Positions 1-7,809 are shown, counted from the stretch's first letter. The stretch: DNA of 64,000 bases from Streptomyces aquilus (GCF_003955715.1 NZ_CP034463.1:6076001-6140000); one strand, 5' to 3'. The notes: generated by a model not told the origin, from the sequence alone. Program-made: numbers and translations.

Positions 1-30
1 GCCGCGAACCGCCCGGTCCTGACGCCGAGT

Positions 31-384
31 TCACCGCCACGGTGTGCCGCGCTCCGCTCGGCGGGGCCCTTCCCCGCCGGCGCGGCACAGCAGCCGGAAT
101 CCCTGGAGCAGGGTGAGGGGCCACAGCACGGTGAAGCACCACAGGACGGCGGGGTCCGAGGTGCGGACGCCCATGACGACGAGGAACACCGAGGCGCTGA
201 ACAGTGCGGCCGTCGACAGCGGCAGCCAGCGGCGGGAGACGGGGCGGCGCAGCCGGCGGTTCATGTGGTGACGCATACGGCGGGTGAGGCGTCGGTCGGC
301 GCTCAGTTCCGCCTCCATGCGGCGCAGGGCGAGGCGTTCGTGCGGGGAGAGCACGATGTCGTCGGGGTCACTGCGGTCGTTCAC
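31..384 (-). CDS. DUF3040 family small membrane protein
   Basis: A 117-residue protein with an N-terminal LSPHERLALRRMEAEL segment (about residues 11-26), the signature of the DUF3040 family of small actinobacterial membrane proteins. A basic arginine-rich linker is followed by two hydrophobic segments, about residues 58-78 and 82-103, and a short basic tail. The GTG start is chosen because AGAGG lies a few bases upstream and the family motif begins about ten residues in; the frame stays open further upstream but that extension is low complexity. It is transcribed away from the SRPBCC gene, so the 108 bp between them should hold both promoters. Its biochemical role is not known. Confidence 0.75.
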   Translation of the reverse strand: MNDRSDPDDIVLSPHERLALRRMEAELSADRRLTRRMRHHMNRRLRRPVSRRWLPLSTAALFSASVFLVVMGVRTSDPAVLWCFTVLWPLTLLQGFRLLCRAGGEGPRRAERGTPWR

Positions 385-492
385 GATCGGCACCTCTTTC
401 GTCGTCGGCCGGGTTCCCCTTCGGGGTGAGGCGACGCCTCCCGGGTACTCGACGCCGTGCACGTACGGAACCCGAGGAACAGGGAGGAACTC

Positions 493-969
493 ATGAGCAC
501 GGTCAAGAAGGCGGTCGAGGTGGAGGTGCCGCTGCACCGGGCGTACAACCAGTGGACCCAGTTCGAGGAGTTCCCGAAGTTCATGGAGGGCGTCGACGAG
601 GTCACTCAGCTCGACGACCGGCACAACCACTGGACCACCAGCATCGGCGGCGTCCGGCGCGAGTTCGACACGGAGATCGTCGACCAGCTGCCCGACGACC
701 GGATCACCTGGCGCACCGTCGGCGGCGACACCTCGCAGCGCGGCTCGGTCCGCTTCGAGCGGGTGGACGACATGCACACCAAGGTGGAGCTGACCATGGA
801 CGTCGAGCCCACCGGCATGGCCGAACGGGGCGCGGACGCGCTCGGCCTGATCGACCGCCGGGTCTCCGGAGACCTGCGCCGCTTCAAGGACTACGTCGAG
901 AGCGGCGCCGAGAGCGGCGGCTGGCGCGGCCGGATCCGCCCCGAGGACCCGGGCATGTCGCCGCTGTGA
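493..969 (+). CDS. SRPBCC family (polyketide cyclase/dehydrase-like) protein
   Basis: A 158-residue protein of the START-like SRPBCC fold. The N-terminus (VEVEVPLHRAYNQWTQFEEF, about residues 8-27) has the usual layout of these proteins, with a first beta strand followed by helices and the family's FPKFMEGV segment. The ATG start is preceded by GGGAGGAAC at ideal spacing, so the longer in-frame extension upstream is rejected. These proteins bind small hydrophobic ligands; some assist aromatic polyketide cyclisation, but no polyketide genes are nearby, so a ligand-binding or stress role is as likely. It stands alone and is followed by a strong hairpin at 1043-1069. Confidence 0.8.
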   Translation: MSTVKKAVEVEVPLHRAYNQWTQFEEFPKFMEGVDEVTQLDDRHNHWTTSIGGVRREFDTEIVDQLPDDRITWRTVGGDTSQRGSVRFERVDDMHTKVELTMDVEPTGMAERGADALGLIDRRVSGDLRRFKDYVESGAESGGWRGRIRPEDPGMSPL

Positions 970-1042
970 TCAGGCGCTGAATCGACCCGCACGCAGCGGC
1001 GGTGATCGCAGTACTGCCGCCGTTCAGATGTGTGCCGGTGAG

Positions 1043-1069
1043 GGGGCGGCCCGGAGTCAGGGCCGCCCC
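1043..1069. terminator. Perfect 10-bp stem hairpin between SRPBCC gene and ars island
   Basis: GGGGCGGCCC (1043-1052) pairs perfectly with GGGCCGCCCC (1060-1069) across a 7-nt loop. It lies after the SRPBCC stop and just past the stop of the leftward arsT remnant, so it can serve as a bidirectional terminator. There is no long T tract, which is usual for Streptomyces. Confidence 0.7.
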
Positions 1070-1072
1070 TCG

Positions 1073-1213
1073 TCATGCGCCGGCGCCGCCGTCGACGGGG
1101 ACGATCGCGCACTCGTCGATCATGTCGGTGGCGGTGCCGCCGGGGGTGACGCCGTGGCGGAAGCCGGGGAAGTCCTCCACCTCGGTCGTCGTGCCGGCTG
1201 CACTCGCGCTCAT
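1073..1213 (-). pseudogene. Remnant of thioredoxin reductase (arsT/trxB-like), N-terminal fragment
   Basis: A 46-codon frame whose ATG overlaps the arsC stop as ATGA, the arrangement expected for a translationally coupled downstream gene. It reads TTTEVEDFPGFRHGVT at residues 8-23, which matches the conserved TTTEVENFPGFRDG block of bacterial thioredoxin reductases. The flanking FAD-binding GxGxxG motif, CxxC active site and NADPH domain are all missing, and the sequence after the block does not match the family. In known Streptomyces ars clusters (arsRBOCT) a thioredoxin reductase gene, arsT, sits with arsC. I infer an internally deleted arsT whose start and a conserved block survive. A functional microprotein is unlikely but not excluded. 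Confidence 0.65.
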
Positions 1214-1623
1214 GCCCGGGGCTCCGGCGCGATCTCCTTGATCAGACCCTCGACGAGCACCTTGATCTCGTCCCGGATCGGGCGGACGGCCTCGACGCCC
1301 TGCCCCGCCGGGTCCGCCAGCTGCCAGTCCAGGTACCGCTTGCCGGGGAAGACGGGGCAGGTGTCGCCGCAGCCCATGGTGATGCAGACGTCGGACTCCT
1401 TGACCGCGTCGACGGTCAGCATCTTCGGGACCTCGGCGGAGATGTCGATGCCGACCTCGGCCATCGCCTCGACGGCGGCCGGGTTGACGCCTGTGCCCGG
1501 GGCGGAGCCGGCGGAGCGGACCTTGACGCGGTCCCCGGCCAGGTGGGTCAGCCACGCGGCGGCCATCTGGGAACGGCCGGCGTTGTGGACACAGACGAAG
1601 AGCACGGAGGGCTTGTCGGACAT
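1210..1623 (-). CDS. arsC: Arsenate reductase, thioredoxin-coupled (LMW phosphatase family)
   Basis: A 137-residue cytoplasmic reductase converting arsenate to arsenite. The LMW-phosphatase P-loop CVHNAGRS starts at Cys11. The redox relay cysteines lie in a CITMGCGDTCP segment (Cys80, Cys85, Cys89), followed by DPAG near residues 104-107, as in thioredoxin-dependent ArsC enzymes. The ATG is chosen because the P-loop begins about ten residues in, the normal family position; upstream codons are non-conserved. It diverges from arsR1 across a 91-bp region with palindromic operators. Its stop overlaps the ATG of a thioredoxin reductase remnant, so reducing power must now come from thioredoxin and reductase encoded elsewhere. 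Confidence 0.95.
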   Translation of the reverse strand: MSDKPSVLFVCVHNAGRSQMAAAWLTHLAGDRVKVRSAGSAPGTGVNPAAVEAMAEVGIDISAEVPKMLTVDAVKESDVCITMGCGDTCPVFPGKRYLDWQLADPAGQGVEAVRPIRDEIKVLVEGLIKEIAPEPRA

Positions 1624-1683
1624 CAGAGGTCTCTCTTGTCTCATGACGACATCAGGCGCGCATGACATCAGCACCCGGTGGTG

Positions 1684-1737
1684 TCAGTCACCACTGATGT
1701 GACAGTATCAGCGCATGCTGACGTCAGTCGACACTGA
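1684..1737. promoter_or_regulatory. Three 14-bp palindromes in the arsC-arsR1 divergent promoter
   Basis: Three perfect 5-4-5 inverted repeats of the form TCAGY-N4-RCTGA: 1684-1697 (TCAGTCACCACTGA), 1708-1721 (TCAGCGCATGCTGA) and 1724-1737 (TCAGTCGACACTGA). The second spans the arsR1 ATG and the third lies inside the first codons. They fit operators for an ArsR-family dimer repressing both arsC and arsR1-aqp. A -10-like CAGTAT lies at 1704-1709, so arsR1 may be transcribed with little or no leader. ArsR1 as the ligand is inferred from location. Confidence 0.7.
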
Positions 1738-2023
1738 TCTGATCCGGGTCCTGGCCGACCCGCTGAGGCTCCGGATCGTGACCCTCCTCGCCAAGGAGAC
1801 GCTGTGCACCACCCACCTCGTGGAGGAGACCGGTGCCAAGCAGACCAACCTCTCCAACCACCTGAGAGTGCTGCGCGAGGCCGGGGTCGTGGAGACGGAG
1901 CCGTGCGGCCGGTTCACCTACTACAAGCTGCGCGCGGACGTCGTCGCCTCCCTCGCGAGCCAGTTCGCCGACCTGGCGGAGTCCGCTCGTGGCGCCGCCG
2001 ACAACAAGCGGTCCTGCCCCTGA
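1715..2023 (+). CDS. arsR: ArsR-family metalloregulator (arsR1)
   Basis: A 102-residue winged-helix repressor. The recognition region is CTTHLVEETGAKQTNLSNHL (about residues 31-50), followed by the wing RFTYYKL. Cys31 sits at the start of the helix that carries the metal-binding cysteine in ArsR proteins; Cys64 and Cys101 are other candidate arsenite ligands. This is a different cysteine layout from ArsR2 in this cluster. The ATG lies inside a palindromic operator and has no clear Shine-Dalgarno sequence, so translation may be leaderless. The gene is followed after 39 bp by the MIP channel and probably shares its transcript, giving arsenite-induced expression of both. Confidence 0.9.
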   Translation: MLTSVDTDLIRVLADPLRLRIVTLLAKETLCTTHLVEETGAKQTNLSNHLRVLREAGVVETEPCGRFTYYKLRADVVASLASQFADLAESARGAADNKRSCP

Positions 2024-2062
2024 TCCCTCGCCGCCGTCCGGCGACCGCACCAAGGAGTCCTG

Positions 2063-2833
2063 TTGACCGCCACGCACGAGTCGGCCGCCGCGTCGGACAT
2101 ACCCGCCGCCGAGCCGCAGCCCGCGCCGGGCGCCACCCCTCCCCGCAGGCCGCTGGCGGCCCGGGCCGCCGCCGAACTCGTCGGCACCGCGGCCCTCGTG
2201 GCGGTGGTCATCGGCTCCGGCATCCAGGCCACCGAGCTGACCAAGGATGTCGGGGTGCAGTTGCTGGCCAACTCCCTGGCCACCGTCTTCGGTCTCGGGG
2301 TCCTGATCCTCCTGCTCGGCCCGGTCTCCGGCGCGCACTTCAACCCCGTGGTCACCCTGGCCGAATGGTGGACCGGCAGGCGCGGCGGCCCCGGGGTGAC
2401 GATCCGCGAGGCGGCCGTCTACGTCCCCGCGCAGATCGCGGGGGCCATCGCGGGCGCGGTCCTGGCGGACGCGATGTTCGGCGAGCCCTTGGTGGAGTGG
2501 TCCACGCACGACCGGTCCGCCGGGCACCTGCTGCTGGGCGAGGTCGTCGCCACCGCCGGCCTGGTCCTGCTGATCTTCGGCCTGGCCCGCACCGATCAGC
2601 TGCGCTACGCCCCGGTGGCCGTCGCCTCCTACATCGGTGCCGCGTACTGGTTCACGTCGTCGACGTCGTTCGCGAACCCGGCGGTGACCATCGGCCGTAC
2701 CTTCAGCGACACGTTCGCGGGTATCGCGCCCGGCTCGCTCGTGGGCTTCATCGGCATGCAGCTGATCGGCGGCGTGGTCGGCCTGGCACTGGTGGCGCTC
2801 GTCTTCCTGCCCGGGCGGGACACCGCCGAGTGA
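2063..2833 (+). CDS. MIP-family channel (aquaglyceroporin), probable arsenite exit channel
   Basis: A 256-residue integral membrane channel. Both halves of the MIP fold are present: the first NPA-type loop reads SGAHFNPVVTL (about residues 89-99, so NPV rather than NPA) and the second reads FANPAVTIGRTF (about 204-215). There are six hydrophobic segments after a Pro/Ala-rich cytoplasmic N-terminus of about 30 residues. The TTG start is supported by AAGGAG at 2052-2057, five bases upstream. It follows arsR1 and precedes arsR2. In rhizobia an ArsR-controlled channel, AqpS, lets arsenite from ArsC run out down its gradient. No ArsB or Acr3 pump is visible here, so the same role is inferred. Confidence 0.88.
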   Translation: MTATHESAAASDIPAAEPQPAPGATPPRRPLAARAAAELVGTAALVAVVIGSGIQATELTKDVGVQLLANSLATVFGLGVLILLLGPVSGAHFNPVVTLAEWWTGRRGGPGVTIREAAVYVPAQIAGAIAGAVLADAMFGEPLVEWSTHDRSAGHLLLGEVVATAGLVLLIFGLARTDQLRYAPVAVASYIGAAYWFTSSTSFANPAVTIGRTFSDTFAGIAPGSLVGFIGMQLIGGVVGLALVALVFLPGRDTAE

Positions 2834-2903
2834 CGCGGACGTCCCAGGTGGCGGTGATCGGCGGCGGCCGGCCCGACCTGTCCGACGTGAACCGTACGGG
2901 TGG

Positions 2904-3281
2904 TCAGGCGGCGGCCGGCGTCATGGTGAGCAGCTTCCCCATGGCCGCCAGCACGGACGGCTCGACCCGGTAGTAGACCCATGTGCCGCGCCGCTCGGAG
3001 GTGAGCAGGCCGGCCTCCTTGAGCTTCTTCAGGTGGTGGGAGACGGTCGGCTGGGAGACCCCGACATCGGAGATGTCGCACACGCATGCCTCGCCGCCCT
3101 CGTGCGAGGCCACCGCTGAGAACAGCCGCAGCCGAACCGGATCGCCCAGCGCCTTGAACATCCGCGCGGCGGTTTCCGCCTCGTCCGCGGTGAACGGGCG
3201 CTCGGTCAGCGGCGGGCAGCACGGCGCCACGGCCCCGGATGCCTCGGGCTCAAGCAGCGGCAGCACCTTCGTATTCGACAT
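2904..3281 (-). CDS. arsR: ArsR-family arsenite-responsive repressor (arsR2)
   Basis: A 125-residue winged-helix repressor with the classic arsenite-binding CVCDI motif (Cys66, Cys68) at the start of the recognition helices. An added Cys21-Cys22 pair lies in a proline-rich N-terminus, a likely third thiol source. The HTH reads SQPTVSHHLKKLKEAGLL (about residues 76-93) and the wing WVYYRVE. The ATG at 3281 lies just left of a palindromic operator at 3291-3304 with almost no leader, so leaderless expression is likely. It faces arsO across a 172-bp region and points toward the end of the channel gene. It is clearly different from ArsR1, so the island carries two regulators. Confidence 0.93.
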   Translation of the reverse strand: MSNTKVLPLLEPEASGAVAPCCPPLTERPFTADEAETAARMFKALGDPVRLRLFSAVASHEGGEACVCDISDVGVSQPTVSHHLKKLKEAGLLTSERRGTWVYYRVEPSVLAAMGKLLTMTPAAA

Positions 3282-3290
3282 GCATCTATG

Positions 3291-3436
3291 TTGACATACG
3301 TCGAACCAGTCGGGCCGGGGGCTGGCACCGGCACCGGACATCACGCTCCGCCCCTCCCTGATTCGGCGAATGTCTATGTTGACGCTTGTCGATACAGGTG
3401 CCATTCTGGAGCGCGCCGGACATCGACAGACGTCGA
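3291..3436. promoter_or_regulatory. Three TYGAC-N4-GTCGA operators between arsR2 and arsO
   Basis: Three 14-bp inverted repeats: 3291-3304 (TTGACATACGTCGA), 3379-3392 (TTGACGCTTGTCGA) and 3423-3436 (TCGACAGACGTCGA, perfect arms). The first two are each preceded by TCTATG, giving a longer shared block TCTATGTTGAC. Starts are 88 and 44 bp apart, a 2:1 ratio near whole helical turns. The first abuts the arsR2 start and the last lies just upstream of the arsO ribosome binding site. They fit operators for ArsR2 and differ from the TCAGY-type sites at arsR1. Confidence 0.75.
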
Positions 3437-3453
3437 AACAAAAGGGGAACCTC

Positions 3454-4818
3454 GTGAACGAGCCCACCACCGACCAACTGCCCGTCGTGGTCATCGGAGC
3501 CGGCCCCATCGGCCTGGCCGCCGCCGCCCACCTCGTCGAACGCGGCCTCGCACCGCTGGTCCTGGAGGCCGGCCCCTCCGCGGGCACCGCCGTACGCGAC
3601 TGGGCGCACGTCCGGCTGTTCTCGACGTGGGCCGAGGTCACCGACCCCGCCGCCGAGAAGCTCCTCGCCCCCACCGGCTGGGTCCGCCCCGACGGCGCCG
3701 CCTACCCGACCGGCGGCGACTGGGCCGCGCACTACCTTCAGCCGCTCGCCGACGTCCTGGGCGACAAGGTCCGCTACGGCGCCACGGTGACCGGCGTCGC
3801 CCGCGCCGGCCGCGACCGCATCGTCGACGCCGACCGCGACGAACAGCCCTTCACCGTGCACGTCCAGACGGCCGACGGCCACGAGGAGCGGATCACCGCC
3901 CGCGCCGTCATCGACGCCTCCGGCACCTGGACCATCCCCAGCCCCATGGGCGCCGACGGCCTGCCCGCCCTCGGCGAGAAGACGGTCGCCGAACACGTCT
4001 CCTACCGCGTCCCCGACCTGAAGGACCCGGCGGTCCGCGCCCGGTACGCGGGCAAGCGCACCGCCGTCATCGGCTCCGGCGCCTCCGCCTTCACCGCCCT
4101 GGCCTACCTCGCCGACCTGGCCGAGGACGAGCCGGGCACGCACGCGACCTGGATCCTGCGTCGCGGCATCGGCGCGAGCACCTTCGGCGGCGGCGAAGCC
4201 GACCAGCTCCCCGCCCGCGGAGCCCTGGGCCTGCGCGCCAAGGCCGCCGTCGAGGCCGGCCATGCCGACGCGGTCACCGGCTTCCGGACGCAGGCCGTGG
4301 AACCCGGCGGCGACCGGCTCGTCCTCGTCGCGGAGGGCGGTCGCCGCCTTGACGCCGTCGACGAGATCATCGTGCTCACCGGCTTCCGCCCCGACCTGTC
4401 CTTCCTCTCCGAGGTCCGCCTGGGCCTCGACGAGCGCCTTCAGGCTCCGACCGCGCTGGCCCCGCTCATCGACCCGAACGTCCACTCCTGCGGCACGGTC
4501 TACCCGCACGGGGTCAACGAGCTCTCCCACCCGGAGAAGGGCGTCTACCTGGTCGGCATGAAGTCCTACGGCCGCGCCCCCACGTTCCTCGCCATGACCG
4601 GCTACGAGCAGGTCCGCTCCCTCGCGGCCGCCCTCGCAGGCGACCGTGAGGCGGCCGAGCGCGTCGAACTGACCCTGCCCGAGACCGGGGTGTGCGGCGG
4701 AGCCGGCCTGTACGACGACCCCGACGCCGCCCAGAGCGGCGGAGGCGGAGGCTGCTGCGCGGCCCCGGCCACCCTGCAGATCGGCATCGGCGCCCCAAGC
4801 GCGTCCGGTGGCTGCTGA
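3454..4818 (+). CDS. arsO: ArsO-like flavin-dependent monooxygenase/oxidoreductase
   Basis: A 454-residue two-dinucleotide flavoprotein. The FAD motif is VVIGAGPIGLAAAA (Gly15, Gly17, Gly20) and the NADPH motif AVIGSGASAF lies near residue 205. A conserved LTGFRPDLSFL block follows at about residue 308. The C-terminus is unusual: after a TGVCGGAG segment there is a glycine run ending in CC and a final SGGC, resembling a thiol tail for As(III). The GTG start is chosen for the AAAGGGGAAC ribosome site and proximity of the FAD motif. In Streptomyces arsRBOCT clusters arsO is a flavin-binding monooxygenase linked to arsenic resistance. Its promoter holds three ArsR-type operators. Confidence 0.88.
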   Translation: MNEPTTDQLPVVVIGAGPIGLAAAAHLVERGLAPLVLEAGPSAGTAVRDWAHVRLFSTWAEVTDPAAEKLLAPTGWVRPDGAAYPTGGDWAAHYLQPLADVLGDKVRYGATVTGVARAGRDRIVDADRDEQPFTVHVQTADGHEERITARAVIDASGTWTIPSPMGADGLPALGEKTVAEHVSYRVPDLKDPAVRARYAGKRTAVIGSGASAFTALAYLADLAEDEPGTHATWILRRGIGASTFGGGEADQLPARGALGLRAKAAVEAGHADAVTGFRTQAVEPGGDRLVLVAEGGRRLDAVDEIIVLTGFRPDLSFLSEVRLGLDERLQAPTALAPLIDPNVHSCGTVYPHGVNELSHPEKGVYLVGMKSYGRAPTFLAMTGYEQVRSLAAALAGDREAAERVELTLPETGVCGGAGLYDDPDAAQSGGGGGCCAAPATLQIGIGAPSASGGC

Positions 4819-4825
4819 CCAAAAA

Positions 4826-4849
4826 GGGCGAGGCCCGAAGACCCCGCCC
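4826..4849 (-). terminator. Intrinsic terminator of the leftward hypothetical gene
   Basis: GGGCGAGG (4826-4833) pairs with CCCCGCCC (4842-4849), one mismatch, 8-nt loop. Read leftwards the stem is followed by five T (AAAAA at 4821-4825), a classic intrinsic terminator for the gene at 4870-5307. It lies 7 bp after the arsO stop and may also stop arsO transcripts. Confidence 0.65.
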
Positions 4850-4869
4850 GCTACTGATGGAACCCCAGC

Positions 4870-5307
4870 TCAGGGCCACACCAAGCAGTAAGGCTGATGC
4901 CCCGCCTCGTGCAGGCGGTGGCTGAAGTCCTGCCACTCGTGCAGCAGCTGGTACACGTTGAACGCGTCCCGCGGGCCGCCCCGGTCCGGCACCGTCGACC
5001 AGATGAACGCCGCCGCGCCCACCGCTTCCTCGCCGATGCCGCGCAGCGGGTCGACGACCGTCATGGGGAGCTTGACCACGGCGTAGTCGGGGTGCAGGAC
5101 GACCAGTTCCAGCGGGGGCACCTTGTGCAGCGGGACGCCTTCTATGCCGGTGAGGACCATGGCGGCCATCGTCTCCGGCTTGATCTTGGTGAACATGCCG
5201 TTCATGCCGAGCTCGTCGCCGCCGAGTTCCTCGGGGCGCATCGAGATCGGGACGCGGGCCGCGGTCGCGCCGTCGGGCGCACCGAAGTACTTGTACGTCA
5301 CCCCCAC
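4870..5307 (-). CDS. Conserved hypothetical protein
   Basis: A 145-residue soluble protein that I do not recognise as a named family. It begins [17 protein letters not shown], has a methionine-rich middle ([20 protein letters not shown]), a [17 protein letters not shown] strand-rich block, and ends HQPYCLVWP. No signal peptide or membrane segment is visible. Third-position GC is high, as expected for a real gene. GTG at 5307 is preferred because the sequence upstream is a low-complexity arginine-rich reading of another gene; GTG at 5301 is the alternative. It lies about 490 bp from hemL and is transcribed away from it. Confidence 0.7.
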   Translation of the reverse strand: MGVTYKYFGAPDGATAARVPISMRPEELGGDELGMNGMFTKIKPETMAAMVLTGIEGVPLHKVPPLELVVLHPDYAVVKLPMTVVDPLRGIGEEAVGAAAFIWSTVPDRGGPRDAFNVYQLLHEWQDFSHRLHEAGHQPYCLVWP

Positions 5308-5333
5308 CCGACCACCATTCCTGCTCCCCGCCC

Positions 5334-5507
5334 TCAGCCGGTCGATCCGACGTTCGATACGTCGCTCGTCCTGCTCTGTCTCACTCGGTACGCGTGCCGC
5401 TTCCGCGGCTTCCTCCGCGTCGCGTCGGTGCCTTCCCCGCCGGGCACGTCGAGGACCCAGGTCATCAGTCCCCTCGCCCAGTCCGCCACCGCGATGCATA
5501 TCTCCAC
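5334..5507 (-). CDS. Possible small protein, 57 residues
   Basis: A short frame reading [20 protein letters not shown] then [20 protein letters not shown] and a serine/threonine-rich tail. Its third codon positions are nearly all G or C, the pattern of real Streptomyces genes, while the overlapping longer frame in another phase reads as arginine-rich shadow. It ends 26 bp before the start of the hypothetical gene at 5307, so the two may be cotranscribed. The GTG at 5507 has no good ribosome site; an internal GTG at about 5489 has GGAG upstream at long spacing. No family is recognised. The case rests on codon bias alone. Confidence 0.4.
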   Translation of the reverse strand: MEICIAVADWARGLMTWVLDVPGGEGTDATRRKPRKRHAYRVRQSRTSDVSNVGSTG

Positions 5508-5795
5508 CCGACTGCTTTTCTAGGACGCGTGGCCCCCGCCGCGCAACCCGATCATCGTGTCAGTGACCTCCCCCACGGCCGCCCGCCGAAACGTGCGTTG
5601 AAACACCTGTCCGCAGGATCCTCACAAGGATCTTCGCGGTCCGTCGAACACCACGGGCCGTACGAGCTGTGTGTATCAGGTCCCAGTTTCGCAGATACCA
5701 CCACACCTCAGCCCACGGTCGGCCGGGTGAGCTGGCCTACCCTGATGAGGAACGTCGGCAAACCGGAGTCCGAGAGGTCGGAGAAGTCGCAGGTC
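5508..5795. other. Non-coding stretch upstream of hemL
   Basis: 288 bp between the possible small gene and hemL. The part at 5660-5720 is less GC-rich (for example GTGTATCAGG and CAGTTTCGCAGATACC), which suits a promoter region for hemL. No coding bias, riboswitch-like structure or clear operator palindrome was seen. Confidence 0.4.
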
Positions 5796-7115
5796 ATGAG
5801 CGAAACGCCCTATTCATACGATGCGCCTGCCTCACAGGCCCTGTTCGACCGTGCGGCCGCCGTCACGCCAGGCGGCGTGAACTCCCCGGTGCGCGCCTTC
5901 CGCGCCGTCGGCGGCACGCCCCGGTTCATGGTGTCCGGCAAGGGTGCCTGGCTGACCGACGCCGACGGACGCGAGTACGTCGACCTCGTCTGCTCCTGGG
6001 GGCCGATGATCCTCGGGCACTCCCACCCCGACGTGATCGCCGCCGTGCAGGACGCCGTCTCGCGCGGTACGTCGTTCGGCACGCCCGGTGAGGGCGAGGT
6101 CGCGCTCGCCGAGGAGATGGTCGACCGCATCGAGCCGCTTGAGCAGGTGCGGCTCGTGTCGAGTGGGACCGAGGCGACCATGTCCGCCATCCGCCTCGCC
6201 CGCGGGTTCACCCGGCGCACCAAGGTCATCAAGTTCGCCGGGTGCTACCACGGTCACGTGGACTCGCTCCTCGCCGCCGCCGGCAGCGGGGTGGCCACGT
6301 TCGCGCTGCCCGACACCCCCGGCGTCACCGGTGCCCAGGCCGGTGACACCATCGTGCTGCCGTACAACGACCTCGAAGCCGTCCAGGAGGCCTTCCACCG
6401 GCACCCCGGCGAGATCGCCTGCGTCATCACCGAGGCCTCGCCCGGCAACATGGGCGTCGTCCCGCCGCGGCCCGGCTTCAACCAGGGACTCAAGGACGCC
6501 TGCGCCAAGAACGGCGCCCTCTTCATCTCCGACGAGGTCATGACCGGCTTCCGGACGAGCCGCGCCGGCTGGTTCGGCATCGACGGTGTCCGGCCCGACC
6601 TCATGACCTTCGGCAAGGTCATGGGCGGTGGCTTCCCCGCCGCCGCCTTCGGAGGCCGCGCCGACGTCATGGCCCACCTCGCCCCCGCCGGGCCCGTCTA
6701 CCAGGCCGGCACCCTCTCCGGGAACCCGGTCGCCACCGCCGCCGGTCTCGCCCAGCTGCGACTGCTCGACGAGGCGGCGTACGACAAGGTCAACGCCGTG
6801 TCCACGCAGATCCAGTCGCTCGTCACCGAGGCGCTCGCCAAGGAGGGCGTCGCGCACCGGTTGCAGACCGCCTCCAACATGTTCTCCGTCTTCTTCACCG
6901 ACCGTGAGGTGCGCGACTACGAGGACGCCAAGAAGCAGGAGTCGTTCCGCTTCACCGCGTTCTTCCACTCGATGCTGGCGCAGGGCGTCTACCTTCCGCC
7001 CTCCTCCTTCGAGTCGTGGTTCGTGTCGACCGCCCACGACGAGCAGGCGGTTCAGAAGATCGCCGACGCCCTTCCGGCGGCGGCCCGTGCGGCAGCGGAG
7101 GCCACGGCAGCATGA
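5796..7115 (+). CDS. hemL: Glutamate-1-semialdehyde 2,1-aminomutase
   Basis: A 439-residue class-III aminotransferase fold enzyme that converts glutamate-1-semialdehyde to 5-aminolevulinate, the C5 route to tetrapyrroles. The N-terminus contains [15 protein letters not shown], the substrate-loop hallmark of HemL. The PLP lysine is Lys274 in [10 protein letters not shown], preceded by SDEVMTGFR. Length is normal for the family. The ATG at 5796 begins [11 protein letters not shown] with GGAG upstream; the frame is open further upstream but is not conserved. Its stop overlaps the start of the phosphatase gene (ATGA), so the two are translationally coupled. Haem made here would feed the cytochromes matured by the genes downstream. 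Confidence 0.96.
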   Translation: MSETPYSYDAPASQALFDRAAAVTPGGVNSPVRAFRAVGGTPRFMVSGKGAWLTDADGREYVDLVCSWGPMILGHSHPDVIAAVQDAVSRGTSFGTPGEGEVALAEEMVDRIEPLEQVRLVSSGTEATMSAIRLARGFTRRTKVIKFAGCYHGHVDSLLAAAGSGVATFALPDTPGVTGAQAGDTIVLPYNDLEAVQEAFHRHPGEIACVITEASPGNMGVVPPRPGFNQGLKDACAKNGALFISDEVMTGFRTSRAGWFGIDGVRPDLMTFGKVMGGGFPAAAFGGRADVMAHLAPAGPVYQAGTLSGNPVATAAGLAQLRLLDEAAYDKVNAVSTQIQSLVTEALAKEGVAHRLQTASNMFSVFFTDREVRDYEDAKKQESFRFTAFFHSMLAQGVYLPPSSFESWFVSTAHDEQAVQKIADALPAAARAAAEATAA

Positions 7116-7795
7116 CGAGCAACACCGACATCACCGTCGTCCACGTCATGCGGCACGGCGAGGTCGCCAACCCGGACGGCGTCCTCTACGGCCGCCTCGC
7201 CGGCTACCACCTCTCCGAGCTGGGCCGGCAGATGGCCGACCGGGTCGCCGAGCACCTGTCCTCGCGGGACGTGACGTACGTCTGCGCGTCCCCGCTGGAG
7301 CGGGCGCAGGAGACCGCGACGCCGATCGCCAAGGCGCACGGCCTCGACCTCGCGACCGACGCGCGGCTCATCGAGGCCGACAACGTCTTCCAGGGCAAGA
7401 CCTTCGGCGTCGGCGACGGCGCGCTGAAGAACCCCGACAACTGGAAGCACCTCGTCAACCCCTTCAAGCCGTCGTGGGGCGAGCCGTACGTCGACCAGGT
7501 CGTCCGGATGATGGGGGCGCTGGACGCCGCCAAGGACGCGGCGCGCGGGCACGAGGCGGTGCTGGTCAGCCATCAGCTGCCGATCTGGATCGTGCGGTCG
7601 TACGTCGAGCGGCGCCGGCTGTGGCACGACCCGCGCAAGCGGCAGTGCACGCTCGCGTCCCTGACGACCTTCACGTACCAGGGCGACAAGATCGTGTCCG
7701 TGGGGTACAGCGAGCCCGCGATCGACCTGGTCCCCGCGCATCTGCGAGCGGGCGCCAAGCCGGTCAAGGGCAAGGACAAGGCCTTCGGGGCCTGA
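7112..7795 (+). CDS. Histidine phosphatase (phosphoglycerate mutase-like) family protein
   Basis: A 227-residue cytoplasmic phosphatase of the phosphoglycerate mutase superfamily. The catalytic RHG motif is at residues 14-16 ([10 protein letters not shown]), the second arginine/glutamate region is [10 protein letters not shown], and the distal histidine lies in [10 protein letters not shown]. The C-terminus ends in a lysine-rich tail. The ATG overlaps the hemL TGA, so it is coupled to hemL translation. A link to haem synthesis is suggested only by this coupling; the substrate cannot be told from the sequence. It is followed by a strong inverted repeat and then the lipoprotein gene. Confidence 0.9.
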   Translation: MTSNTDITVVHVMRHGEVANPDGVLYGRLAGYHLSELGRQMADRVAEHLSSRDVTYVCASPLERAQETATPIAKAHGLDLATDARLIEADNVFQGKTFGVGDGALKNPDNWKHLVNPFKPSWGEPYVDQVVRMMGALDAAKDAARGHEAVLVSHQLPIWIVRSYVERRRLWHDPRKRQCTLASLTTFTYQGDKIVSVGYSEPAIDLVPAHLRAGAKPVKGKDKAFGA

Positions 7796-7809
7796 GTTCC
7801 ACCTGGGGG

